From: Constrictibacter sp. MBR-5
Lineage (GTDB): Bacteria > Pseudomonadota > Alphaproteobacteria > JAJUGE01
Length of the DNA: 64,000 nucleotides
Direction: 5' to 3'
Assembly: GCF_040549485.1 (NCBI RefSeq)
Contig: NZ_JBEPTK010000001.1
Location: 620,001 to 684,000, forward strand
The translations under genes and the position numbers were made by a program. The notes beneath the pieces were generated by a model. The model ran no database searches and had not been told where the DNA came from. It saw only the letters and a list, made by a program, of their open reading frames with translations. This document shows, in pieces, positions 1 through 7,804 of this stretch. How positions within the stretch are numbered: the stretch's first letter is position 1; each line of letters opens with the position of its first letter.

Positions 1-3
1 GCA

Positions 4-37
4 CCGTCACACCATTGACATCGGAAGTCGCGATAAC
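4..37 (+). promoter_or_regulatory. Pho-box-like element with -10
   Basis: Two 7-bp direct repeats separated by 4 bp, CCGTCAC-ACCA-TTGACAT at 4-21, resemble the PhoB box (consensus CTGTCAT-N4-CTGTCAT), each matching at 5 of 7 positions. A -10-like GATAAC lies at 32-37, ten bases after the box, the usual spacing in PhoB-dependent promoters. The element sits about 70 bases before the PhnZ-like gene. The upstream neighbour is outside the window, so further repeats cannot be seen. The assignment is inferred from motif and context. Confidence 0.4.
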
Positions 38-105
38 GCGAGCTATAGCCGCCGTCGATGACACCTCGGCGACAATGACGCCAGAGAATCGGGTCGAGAC
101 AAGCC

Positions 106-660
106 ATGAAGATCCGCTCCACCGAAGAACTGGTCCGGCTCTACCGCGAGCGGGCCGACCTGCCCTACGGCCTCACCGACGTGACGCAGCTTCAGCATGC
201 GCTCCAGGGCGCCCATCTCGCGCGCAGCGAGGGGCACCGGCCCGAACTGGTGGTGGCGACGCTCTTCCACGACGTCGGCCACCTGCTCGGCCGCCTGAAC
301 GACAACCCGGCCGAGCGCGGCATCGACGACCGCCACGAGATCAGCGGCGGCCGCATCCTGGCCGCCCTGTTCGGCGACGAGATCGCCCAGCCGACCCGCC
401 TGCACGTGGCCGCCAAACGTTATCTCTGTGCCACCGAGGCGGACTATTTCGGCCGCCTGTCGCCCGACTCCGTGCGCAGCCTGGAGCTCCAGGGCGGCCC
501 GATGAGCGACGCCGAGTGCGCCGCCTTCCGGGCCGAACCCGGCTGGGAGGACGCCCTCCTCGTCCGCCGCTGGGACGACCGCGCCAAGGACCCGCACGCG
601 AACGTCCCCGGCCTCGACGCCTACCTCCCCGACATCGCCGCCTGCGCCAGGGCCGCCTGA
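106..660 (+). CDS. PhnZ-like HD-domain mixed-valent diiron oxygenase
   Basis: A 184-residue HD-domain protein of the phosphonate-degradation-associated family. PhnZ cleaves the C-P bond of a 1-hydroxyphosphonate with O2 at a mixed-valent di-iron centre. All six metal ligands known from PhnZ can be placed with a constant shift of about three residues: H31, H55-D56 (FHDVGHL), H77, H100 and D158. The family motifs AKRYL and QGGPMS are present. Tyr21 matches the PhnZ gating Tyr24, but the partner Glu27 is replaced by Thr24, so the substrate may differ from 2-amino-1-hydroxyethylphosphonate, as for the TmpB branch. It is the first visible gene of an operon with an ABC importer and a 2OG-oxygenase remnant. 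Confidence 0.8.
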   Translation: MKIRSTEELVRLYRERADLPYGLTDVTQLQHALQGAHLARSEGHRPELVVATLFHDVGHLLGRLNDNPAERGIDDRHEISGGRILAALFGDEIAQPTRLHVAAKRYLCATEADYFGRLSPDSVRSLELQGGPMSDAECAAFRAEPGWEDALLVRRWDDRAKDPHANVPGLDAYLPDIAACARAA

Positions 661-726
661 AGGCCCGCCGAGGACTGGCACCCTTCCTGCATCGCCGGCC
701 GCAAGGTCCGGTGATGCGGGAAGACG

Positions 727-1830
727 ATGGCGGAGCTGCAGCACTCCCTCGCCCTCGACAATCTGTCGAAACGCTACGGTGAGGTGGCGGCGGTCGACGG
801 CGTGTCGCTGTCGGTCCAGCGCGGCCAGTTCCTGACGCTGCTCGGGCCCTCCGGCTCCGGCAAGACCACCGTCCTCATGTCGATCGCCGGCTTCGTCGCG
901 CCCAGCGGCGGCGAGATCCTGCTCGATGCGCGGCCGATCTCGCACCTGCCGCCGGAGCGGCGGAATTTCGGCATGGTGTTCCAGGGCTACGCCCTGTTCC
1001 CGCACATGACGGTCGCCGAGAACATCGCCTTCCCGCTCCGCGTCCGGCACCGGCCGGAGCGCGAGATCCAGTTCCGGGTCGGCGAGATGCTCGAGCTGGT
1101 CCAGCTCGGCAACCTCGCCGCGCGCACGCCGCGCCAACTGTCCGGTGGCCAGCAGCAGCGTGTGGCGCTGGCCCGCGCGCTGGCCTTCGAGCCGGCGCTG
1201 CTGCTCCTCGACGAACCGCTGTCCGCGCTCGACAAGAAGCTGCGCGCCGACCTGCAGACCGAGCTCAAGGACCTGCACCGCCGCGTCGGCCTGACCTTCA
1301 TCTACGTTACGCACGACCAGGACGAGGCGCTGTCGATGTCGGATCAGGTCGCGATCATGCGCGACGGGCGCCTGGCGCAGTTCGGCACGCCGGAAGGCCT
1401 GTACGAGCGGCCGCGCACGCGCTTCGTCGCCGACTTCCTCGGCAAGAGCAACTTCCTGCACGGCCGCGCCGTCGAACGCAGGGACGGCGGCTTCGCCTAC
1501 GAATGCGGCGGCGTGCGCCTGGTTCAGGCGCAGGCGGCCGGCGCTCCGGCCCCGGGCGAGCCGGTGACCATCGCCCTGCGGCCCGAGAAGATCGAGGTAG
1601 GCTCCGACGTGAAGCCGGCGACCGAGAATCTGCTCGAAGGCACCATCGCCGACTGCACCTATCTCGGCACCGACTTCCGCCTGACCATCGAGGCCGACGG
1701 CCTGCCGCCCGGCGAGCGCCGCATGCTGGTGACCGTGCCCGCCTGGCGCTGCCACCTGGTGCCGGAGCCCGGCCGGCGCGTCTTCCTCGGCTGGGAGCCG
1801 GAGGCGTCCACGCTCGTGGTCGAGGATTGA
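727..1830 (+). CDS. ABC transporter ATP-binding protein (PotA/PhnT type)
   Basis: A 367-residue cytoplasmic ATPase of the polyamine / 2-aminoethylphosphonate importer class. Visible motifs are Walker A GPSGSGKTT near residue 40, Q-loop (VFQGYALFPH), signature LSGGQQQRVALARAL, Walker B LLLLDEPLSALD and switch His (YVTHDQDEA), followed by a C-terminal TOBE-like region that begins around residue 270. It is followed by two permease genes in the same operon. Sequence alone does not separate putrescine/spermidine from aminoethylphosphonate transport; the adjacent PhnZ-like gene favours an organophosphonate. Confidence 0.9.
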   Translation: MAELQHSLALDNLSKRYGEVAAVDGVSLSVQRGQFLTLLGPSGSGKTTVLMSIAGFVAPSGGEILLDARPISHLPPERRNFGMVFQGYALFPHMTVAENIAFPLRVRHRPEREIQFRVGEMLELVQLGNLAARTPRQLSGGQQQRVALARALAFEPALLLLDEPLSALDKKLRADLQTELKDLHRRVGLTFIYVTHDQDEALSMSDQVAIMRDGRLAQFGTPEGLYERPRTRFVADFLGKSNFLHGRAVERRDGGFAYECGGVRLVQAQAAGAPAPGEPVTIALRPEKIEVGSDVKPATENLLEGTIADCTYLGTDFRLTIEADGLPPGERRMLVTVPAWRCHLVPEPGRRVFLGWEPEASTLVVED

Positions 1831-1840
1831 GGGGCGGCGC

Positions 1841-2731
1841 ATGACCATCGGCACCGCCGCCCATCCGCCGCTCACCCTCGCCGCGCGCCTCGCCCGGCGG
1901 CCGCGGGTCAACGCCTACTGGATCCTCGTCGCACCGGCGCTGGTCCTGATGCTGGTCTTCTACCTCTACCCGCTGGGCCAGGTGCTCTGGATCAGCGTGA
2001 CCGAGCCGAAGCCCGGCATCGACAATTACGGCCTGCTCTTCAGCAGCGCCTCGATCCACAAGATGCTGATCACGACGGCGCGGATCTGCGCGATCACCAC
2101 CCTCGTGACCCTGCTCCTCGGTTACGTCGTCGCCTATTCCCTGGTGCATGCGCGCCCGAAGGCGCAGCGCTGGATCTTCCTCGGCGTCGTCCTGCCGCTG
2201 TGGATCTCGGCGCTGGTGCGCGCCTTCGCCTGGGTGACGCTGCTGCGCCGCGAGGGCGTGATCAACGGCGCGCTCACCGGCGCCGGCATCGTCGACCAGC
2301 CGCTGTCGCTGCTCTGGAACGAGTTCGCGATCTGCGTCGGCATGGTCCACTACATGCTGCCCTACGCGATCCTGCCGCTCTACGCCAACATGCGCGAGAT
2401 CGACCAGCGCACCATCGCGGCGGCGCGCGGCCTCGGCGCCGGTCCCTTCCAGGCGTTCCGGCGGGTGTTCCTGCCGCTCAGCCTGCCCGGCATCGTCGGC
2501 GCCGGCGTCCTGGTCTTCATCCTGTCGCTGGGCTTCTACATCACGCCCGCCATCCTGGGCGGCGGCAAGACGCTGATGATCACCGAATATATCAGCACGC
2601 AGATCCTCGACCTGCTGCGCTGGGGTCCGGCGACCATGCTGGCGACCTCCCTGATCCTCACCGTCCTCGCGATGATGTGGATGCTGGGCCGCGTCGTGGA
2701 CCTGAGGAAACTGTTCGGAGCGGGCGGATGA
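1841..2731 (+). CDS. ABC transporter permease (PotB type)
   Basis: A 296-residue inner-membrane permease of the binding-protein-dependent family with about six membrane segments. The EAA loop that docks on the ATPase is visible as IAAARGLGAGPFQAFRRVFLP near residues 195-215. It begins ten bases after the ATPase stop, and its stop codon overlaps the start of the next permease in an ATGA arrangement, indicating translational coupling. Together with the next gene it forms the heterodimeric channel. Confidence 0.9.
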   Translation: MTIGTAAHPPLTLAARLARRPRVNAYWILVAPALVLMLVFYLYPLGQVLWISVTEPKPGIDNYGLLFSSASIHKMLITTARICAITTLVTLLLGYVVAYSLVHARPKAQRWIFLGVVLPLWISALVRAFAWVTLLRREGVINGALTGAGIVDQPLSLLWNEFAICVGMVHYMLPYAILPLYANMREIDQRTIAAARGLGAGPFQAFRRVFLPLSLPGIVGAGVLVFILSLGFYITPAILGGGKTLMITEYISTQILDLLRWGPATMLATSLILTVLAMMWMLGRVVDLRKLFGAGG

Positions 2732-3531
2732 GCGCCTATGGCGACGGCCGCGAGGGCCGCCTCTCCCGCGTCGGCGCCTGGACCATCATCGGCTTCCTGG
2801 TGCTGCCGATCACGATCGTCTTTCCCGTCGCCTTCACCGACAAGCGCTACCTGTCGCTGCCGCAGGACCACATGTCGCTGCAGCATTTCGCCAACCTCTT
2901 CACCAGCGAGGCGTGGCTCTCCAGCATCGGGCAGAGCTTCGCGATCGCGGTCGCCGCCGCCCTCCTGTCGCTCGTCGCCGGCACGCTGTGCGCCATCGGC
3001 TGCTGGCGCATCGGTACGCGCTGGTCCGAGGCGGTGCGCACGCTGATGCTGGTGCCGATCTTCGTGCCGACCATCGTCTACGCGCTCGGTCTCTACCGCT
3101 TCTGGATCGACCTCGGCCTGCTCGACACCTACACCGGCGTCATCCTGGCGCACGGCGTCACCGGCATCCCCTATGTCGTCATCATCGTCTCGACCAGCCT
3201 CGCCGGGTTCGACCCGCGCCTCGAGCAGGCGGCGCGCAATCTTGGCGCCAGCCTCGCGCAGACGCTGCGCCGGGTGATCGTGCCCAGCATCCTGCCGGGC
3301 ATCGTCTCCGGCGGCATTTTCGCCTTCATCCATTCCTGGGACGAGTTGGTGATCGTGCTGTTCATCGCCAGCCGCAAGGTCTTCACCCTGCCGCGCCGCA
3401 TCTGGGACGGCATCAACGAGAACCTGGATCCGACCATGGCGGCCGTCGCCGCCGTGCTGATCCTGCTCACCACCGGACTGCTCGTTCTCAACACGCTGCT
3501 CGGCGCCCGCCGCGAGGCGGCCGGCCGCTGA
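2728..3531 (+). CDS. ABC transporter permease (PotC type)
   Basis: A 267-residue second permease with about six membrane segments and the EAA loop EQAARNLGASLAQTLRRVIVP. The ATG at 2728 overlaps the previous stop, which fixes the start. No periplasmic binding-protein gene follows or precedes it within the window, although this transporter class requires one; it may lie left of position 1 or be encoded elsewhere. Confidence 0.9.
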   Translation: MSAYGDGREGRLSRVGAWTIIGFLVLPITIVFPVAFTDKRYLSLPQDHMSLQHFANLFTSEAWLSSIGQSFAIAVAAALLSLVAGTLCAIGCWRIGTRWSEAVRTLMLVPIFVPTIVYALGLYRFWIDLGLLDTYTGVILAHGVTGIPYVVIIVSTSLAGFDPRLEQAARNLGASLAQTLRRVIVPSILPGIVSGGIFAFIHSWDELVIVLFIASRKVFTLPRRIWDGINENLDPTMAAVAAVLILLTTGLLVLNTLLGARREAAGR

Positions 3532-3557
3532 CGCCGCATCTGGAGACATCGACTGAC

Positions 3558-4031
3558 ATGCCCGACGACGAGGTTCTGCACGATCTCCCGCAGGCGCCGG
3601 AGATCGCGGTGGAGACCGGCAATTACATGGCGCACTGCGACGCCTACATGGCGCACTGCGACACCGGCGGCTTCACCATGCTGCAGCAGGACGATACCGG
3701 CGGGCTGGAGGTGATGACGCCGAAGGGCGAGTGGGTCGTCGTCCCGCCGGTCGAGAACAGCTTCGTCGTCAACATCGCCGACACGATGAAGCTCTGGACC
3801 AACCACCGCTTCGCCTCGACCCTGCACCGCGTCGTCAACCGCTACGGCAAGGAGCGCTTCTCGGTCGGCTTCTTCACCAACCCCGACGACGACGCCGAGA
3901 TCACCCCCATCCCCACCTGCGTCCGCCCCGACGACCCGCCGCGTTTCGAGAGCATGAAGACCGGCGACGCGATGCTCTACCTCTACGGCCGCATCTGGCC
4001 CAGCAAGGCCGGCGGCGCCGAAGCGGCCTGA
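3558..4031 (+). CDS. Truncated Fe(II)/2-oxoglutarate oxygenase (isopenicillin N synthase-like)
   Basis: A 157-residue open frame that corresponds only to the C-terminal half of a roughly 320-residue IPNS-type oxygenase; the N-terminal DIOX_N part is missing. The catalytic core survives: HCD (H-x-D iron ligands), the distal His in STLHRVVNR and the R-x-S co-substrate motif in RFSVGFF. The HCD segment is preceded by an exact copy of itself caused by a 21-bp tandem duplication at 3624-3665. A GGAG lies 12 bases before the ATG. It is the last gene of the operon. It could be a decaying remnant or a minimal enzyme; I lean to decay. Confidence 0.65.
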   Translation: MPDDEVLHDLPQAPEIAVETGNYMAHCDAYMAHCDTGGFTMLQQDDTGGLEVMTPKGEWVVVPPVENSFVVNIADTMKLWTNHRFASTLHRVVNRYGKERFSVGFFTNPDDDAEITPIPTCVRPDDPPRFESMKTGDAMLYLYGRIWPSKAGGAEAA

Positions 4032-4034
4032 GCC

Positions 4035-5198
4035 TCACCGCCCCGCATACTGCACCGCCACCCGCCCCGCCTTCTCGCGTGCCACGATCAGCTTGGCCAC
4101 CTGCGCCGTGCCGTCGCCGATCTCCAGGCCCATCACGTCGCGCAGGCGCTGCTGGTGCGGCAGGTCGCGGCTGTATCCCAGATGGCCGTGGGTCAGCAGG
4201 CACTGGTGGATGGCATCAACCGAGACCTTCGGCGCCAGCCATTTCGCCATCGCCGCCTCCGCCGTGTGCGCCATGCCCTGGTCGCGCAGCCAGAGCGTGC
4301 GGTAGCAGAGCAGCCGTGCTGATTCGACCAGCGCCTCCGCCTCGGCGAGCGGAAAGGTGACGCCCTGGAACTGGGCGATCGGCCGGCCGAACGCCTCGCG
4401 CTCCACGGTGTAGGGCCAGGTCTCGTCGAGCGAGGCGCGCGCCGCGCCCAGGCACTGCAGGCCGATCAGCGCGCGGCTGTAGTCGAAGCCCTGCATCACC
4501 CGCGTGAAGCCCTGCCCCGGCTCTCCCACGCGCGCCGCGTCCGGCACGCGCACGCCGTCGAACCACACCGACCCGCGCCCGACGCAGCGCGTGCCGAGGT
4601 CGTCATAGGCCGACCGGCTGATGCCGGGCGCGTCCATCTCCACCAGAAAGGCCGTGACGCCGCGCGCGCCGTCATCTTCGCTGCCGCTGCGCGCCGCGAC
4701 CAGGATCACGTCGGCCTGGCTCGCCATCGAGATCGACGCCTTCTCGCCCGACAGCAGCCAGTCCGCGCCGTCGCGCTCGGCCTTCAGCCGCAGGTGTGCG
4801 GCGTCCGTCCCGCCGCGCGGCTCGGTCAGCCCCAGCGCGATCAGCGCCTCGCCGCGCACCACCCGCCCGACCACGTCGCGCGCGAGGCTCGACCCCGCAT
4901 GCCGCGCGACGATGCCGCCGCACAGCGACGCGAGAAGCTGGACGTAGGTCACGTTGATGTCGGCGACCGCCAGCGCCTCGATGATCAGGCCCGAGGTCAC
5001 CCCGTCGACGCCGAGCCCGCCCAGTTCCTCCGGCATGTCCGCCCCGATCAGGCCGAGTGCGCCCATCTCCAGCAGCAGGTCGCGATCGATCCGCCCAGCC
5101 TCTTCGCGCGCCCTGTAGCCCGGCGCCAGCCGCTCCCGCGCGAAGCGCGCCGCCGCCGCGCGCAGTGCCGTCTGGTCGGCGTTCAGTCCGAAGTCCAT
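4035..5198 (-). CDS. Acyl-CoA dehydrogenase, cyclohexanecarboxyl-CoA dehydrogenase-like
   Basis: A 387-residue FAD acyl-CoA dehydrogenase; the ATG at 5198 is chosen because GGAGGACAG lies just upstream and the N-terminus MDFGLNADQ is typical. The N-terminal helical domain, middle beta domain (LTEPRGGTDAAH) and C-terminal domain are all present. At the position of the usual catalytic Glu before the Gly-Thr of the C-terminal signature it has Asp (EIGDGTAQ). The N-terminal part (LGLIGADMPEELGGLGVD, YVQLLASL) resembles alicyclic ring-CoA dehydrogenases as I remember them. The substrate is therefore inferred, not shown. Confidence 0.8.
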   Translation of the reverse strand: MDFGLNADQTALRAAAARFARERLAPGYRAREEAGRIDRDLLLEMGALGLIGADMPEELGGLGVDGVTSGLIIEALAVADINVTYVQLLASLCGGIVARHAGSSLARDVVGRVVRGEALIALGLTEPRGGTDAAHLRLKAERDGADWLLSGEKASISMASQADVILVAARSGSEDDGARGVTAFLVEMDAPGISRSAYDDLGTRCVGRGSVWFDGVRVPDAARVGEPGQGFTRVMQGFDYSRALIGLQCLGAARASLDETWPYTVEREAFGRPIAQFQGVTFPLAEAEALVESARLLCYRTLWLRDQGMAHTAEAAMAKWLAPKVSVDAIHQCLLTHGHLGYSRDLPHQQRLRDVMGLEIGDGTAQVAKLIVAREKAGRVAVQYAGR

Positions 5199-5342
5199 CC
5201 TGTCCTCCTCCCCGGCGGCCGTTCCGGCGAGTATGCGGCGAGACCGCCACGGCGGTAAGGCACCGGTAATGCCTTGGGTGCAGCATCCGCCGGCGAGCAG
5301 GCAGGCAGAGCCACGGTGCCGCGCCGCCAGCCAGGGGTTTGA

Positions 5343-6545
5343 ATGAAGACCGGAACCGGGATCATCGGCGGCAGCCTCGCCGCAGCGCTTCTGCTCGCCG
5401 CCGCGACACCCGTGGCCGCCCAGCTCACACCGTCGGAGCAGGTCTCGCCCGGCTCCGGCGCGCCCCGCGGCATTCCGCCGGAGCAGGAGCCACGGCCGGC
5501 CCCCGACGCCCCCTATCCGCGCCTCACCGGCGCGATCGACGTCGAGGTCTACAACGACCACACCTATCGCGCCGACGCCGGCGGCGACGAGCGCAACCTT
5601 CTCTATACGGACAGCACCGCGACCTTCGGGCTCCATCTCGCGCCCGAATGGTCGCTGCAGTCGACCCTGCACGTCGAGCCCGTCCGAGACGAGCCCGGCG
5701 ACCGTACCTTCAGGGATCACGGCCTCTATCTCGAGCAGCTCTACGCCCTGTACGACGGCGAACGTTTCCAGGCGCTCGCGGGGAAGTTCAACCTCGGCTT
5801 CGGCTTCGCCTGGGATCGCGCGCCCGGCGTCTACGGTACCGACTTCGCCTACGACTACGAACTGAATGAAAGGCTCGGCTTCGGCGGCGGCCTGAAGCTC
5901 GGCGGCGAGGATATGGGCGAACACCGGATCACCGCCCAGCTCTTCCTGGTCGACAACACGCCCGCGAGCCACACCGCCTTCGAGCGCCGCTTCGAGGACG
6001 CCTCCGGCCGCCCGCGCCGGCGAAACCGCGAGCGCTATCCCGGCGTCGCCAACACCGCCTATCCGACCTCCTTCGCCGTCGCCGCGACCGGCGAGGCGAT
6101 GCCGCTCCTGCCCGGCCTCGCCTACACTCTCGGTTTCATCCGGGAGGACGGCGACGACGGCGCGCGCAACGAGACCGGCGGCGTCTTCGGCCTCGAACAC
6201 ACGATGCAGTCGACGGAAGACCTCGCCTTCGTCTTCCTCGGCGAGGTCGCCGGCTTCGAGGACTTCCAGGGCAGCGACGAAGATCGCCTCTACCTCACCG
6301 GGGGCCTCGGCGCCGCCTACGGCCCATGGAGCGCCTCGGTCTCCGCCACCCGTCGCCGGGTGGACGCGCCCGGCGACGGCTATACGGACCTGCTGTTCCA
6401 GGCCTCCGCCGGCTACACGATCGACCTGGGCGAACTGGGCGAGGCGAGCATCAACCTCGGCTGGAAGACCGAGCGGGTCGAGCGCGACCGGGCCGAGACG
6501 GTAGGCTTGCTTCTCACCTACAGCTACGCGTTCGGCAGCCCCTGA
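5343..6545 (+). CDS. Putative outer-membrane beta-barrel (porin-like) protein
   Basis: A 400-residue exported protein. Residues 1-26 form a classic signal peptide ending at a VAA-Q junction. A Pro-rich stretch (about 30-60) follows, then alternating hydrophobic/polar strands rich in Gly, Tyr and Phe through the C-terminus, which ends in strand-like LLLTYSYAFGSP. AGGGG precedes the ATG. No close family was recognised; the pattern fits an outer-membrane barrel for diffusion or adhesion. It is divergent from the dehydrogenase gene and convergent with the MerR gene, overlapping its end by 22 bases. Confidence 0.65.
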   Translation: MKTGTGIIGGSLAAALLLAAATPVAAQLTPSEQVSPGSGAPRGIPPEQEPRPAPDAPYPRLTGAIDVEVYNDHTYRADAGGDERNLLYTDSTATFGLHLAPEWSLQSTLHVEPVRDEPGDRTFRDHGLYLEQLYALYDGERFQALAGKFNLGFGFAWDRAPGVYGTDFAYDYELNERLGFGGGLKLGGEDMGEHRITAQLFLVDNTPASHTAFERRFEDASGRPRRRNRERYPGVANTAYPTSFAVAATGEAMPLLPGLAYTLGFIREDGDDGARNETGGVFGLEHTMQSTEDLAFVFLGEVAGFEDFQGSDEDRLYLTGGLGAAYGPWSASVSATRRRVDAPGDGYTDLLFQASAGYTIDLGELGEASINLGWKTERVERDRAETVGLLLTYSYAFGSP

Positions 6546-6982
6546 AGGCTGCGGCCGTCGTCGCGCGTCGCCTGCAGGTCCGGCGACAGCGCCTCGATGA
6601 TCCCGCATTCGCCGATCACGCCGCCCTGGCACTGGCTGCTGAGCCGGCGCAGTTCGCCGGCGAGCCTCTGCAGGTCGGCGATTTTCGCCTCGACCTCGTC
6701 CAGATGCTCCAGGGCGATCCGGTCGACCTCGGCGCAGTCGTGGCCGTGCCGGCCGGCGAGGTCCAGCATCGTGCGGATCTGGTCCAGCGTGAACCCGAGC
6801 CCGCGGCAGCGCCGGATGAATCCCAGGCGCCGCAGATGCGTCCGATCGTACGCGCGGTAGTTGCCAGCCGTGCGGACGGGCGGGGCGAGCAGGCCGATCT
6901 GCTCGTAATAGCGGATTGTGACGACCTTGGTACCGGTCGCCTTGGCCAGCGCGCCGATCAGCAGCCTGTCGTGCCGTTCCAT
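6524..6982 (-). CDS. MerR-family metal-responsive regulator (ZntR/CadR/PbrR type)
   Basis: A 152-residue dimeric activator. Residues 8-75 form the winged HTH (TIRYYEQIGLL, NYRAYDRTHLRRL), followed by a coiled-coil helix. Cys83, Cys118 and Cys126 match the three-Cys spacing of Zn/Cd/Pb sensors (Cys79, Cys114 and about Cys122-124 in ZntR/PbrR). The ATG at 6982 is used; a longer in-frame extension is spurious. It is divergent from a cation transporter, the usual target of such regulators. Confidence 0.88.
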   Translation of the reverse strand: MERHDRLLIGALAKATGTKVVTIRYYEQIGLLAPPVRTAGNYRAYDRTHLRRLGFIRRCRGLGFTLDQIRTMLDLAGRHGHDCAEVDRIALEHLDEVEAKIADLQRLAGELRRLSSQCQGGVIGECGIIEALSPDLQATRDDGRSLQGLPNA

Positions 6983-6996
6983 GGCGGTTTCCTGCC

Positions 6997-7017
6997 TTGA
7001 CCCTATAGCGCCCATAG
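6997..7017 (+). promoter_or_regulatory. Candidate MerR-type operator/promoter
   Basis: A -35-like TTGACC at 6997-7002 is followed immediately by a dyad, CTATAG-CGC-CCATAG at 7003-7017, with arms matching at 5 of 6 positions. MerR-family operators normally lie in an over-long 19-20 bp spacer directly after the -35 element of the target gene. The expected -10 around 7022-7028 is poor, so the promoter assignment is tentative. Confidence 0.4.
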
Positions 7018-7063
7018 ACACCAACTTGGGATACAGCATGACCGATCCCAAGGGAGAGAGCGC

Positions 7064-7732
7064 ATGAGCGCGAGCTGCTGCGGCAACCAGTGCGGACCGG
7101 CCCCGGGTGCCGGACGGGACGGCGATCCCCGCTGGCGCCGCGTGCTGTGGGCGGTCCTCGCAGTCAACGCCGCGATGTTCGTCGTCGAGATCGCGGCGGG
7201 GCTGGCGGCCGGCTCGGTCGCACTCCAGGCGGATGCGCTCGACTTCCTGGCCGACGCCGCGACCTACGGCATCAGCCTCGCCGTCGTCGGCATGGCACTG
7301 CGCTGGCGCGCCGCCGCGGCCCTCGCCAAGGGGGCGGCGATGGGCCTGTTCGGGCTCTGGGTGATCGGCGCCACCGCGTGGCACGCGCTGAGCGGCACGC
7401 TGCCGGACGCCGGCACCATGGGTGCGGTGGGATTCGCCGCACTGGCCGCCAACGCCGGCTGTCTCGCGCTGCTGTGGGCCTATCGCGGCGGCGACAGCAA
7501 TATGCGCTCGGTCTGGATCTGCTCGCGCAACGACGTGATCGGCAACGTGGCGGTCATGCTCGCCGCCGCCGGCGTCTTCGGCACCGGCACCGGCTGGCCG
7601 GACGTCACGGTCGCCGCGGTCATGGCCGTCCTCGCCCTCCAGGGCGCGTGGTCGATCGCCCGCATGGCGCTGCCCGAACTGCGCGCGGCGGACGCGGACG
7701 ACGCCGCGCGGGGCGAACCACGCCACGCCTGA
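7064..7732 (+). CDS. Compact cation transporter (CDF-like, membrane part only)
   Basis: A 222-residue membrane protein with about six hydrophobic segments. It carries DALDFLADAATY and CSRNDVIGN, matching the metal-site helices II and V of cation diffusion facilitators, but with Asp/Asn instead of the usual His positions. The cytoplasmic C-terminal domain of normal CDF proteins (about 300 residues) is absent. The N-terminus MSASCCGNQCG holds three Cys (5, 6, 10) that may capture metal. GGGAGAG precedes the ATG. The divergent MerR regulator suggests Zn, Cd or Pb export. Confidence 0.75.
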   Translation: MSASCCGNQCGPAPGAGRDGDPRWRRVLWAVLAVNAAMFVVEIAAGLAAGSVALQADALDFLADAATYGISLAVVGMALRWRAAAALAKGAAMGLFGLWVIGATAWHALSGTLPDAGTMGAVGFAALAANAGCLALLWAYRGGDSNMRSVWICSRNDVIGNVAVMLAAAGVFGTGTGWPDVTVAAVMAVLALQGAWSIARMALPELRAADADDAARGEPRHA

Positions 7733-7804
7733 TCGCCCGAGTTCCACCGGCCGGAGGCGGCTGCGGGCGGAACCGCGAGATCCCGCCCACCGGAACCGCG
7801 TCCG

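Noticed and set aside
15-782. Long Arg/Pro-rich frame over the PhnZ-like gene
   Set aside because: It is the shadow of a G+C-rich gene in another frame; composition is not protein-like and it overlaps two real genes.
43-1911. 622-residue minus-strand frame across phnZ-like and ATPase genes
   Set aside because: Antisense shadow with repetitive Arg/Ala/Gly/Val composition; both plus-strand genes have intact motifs.
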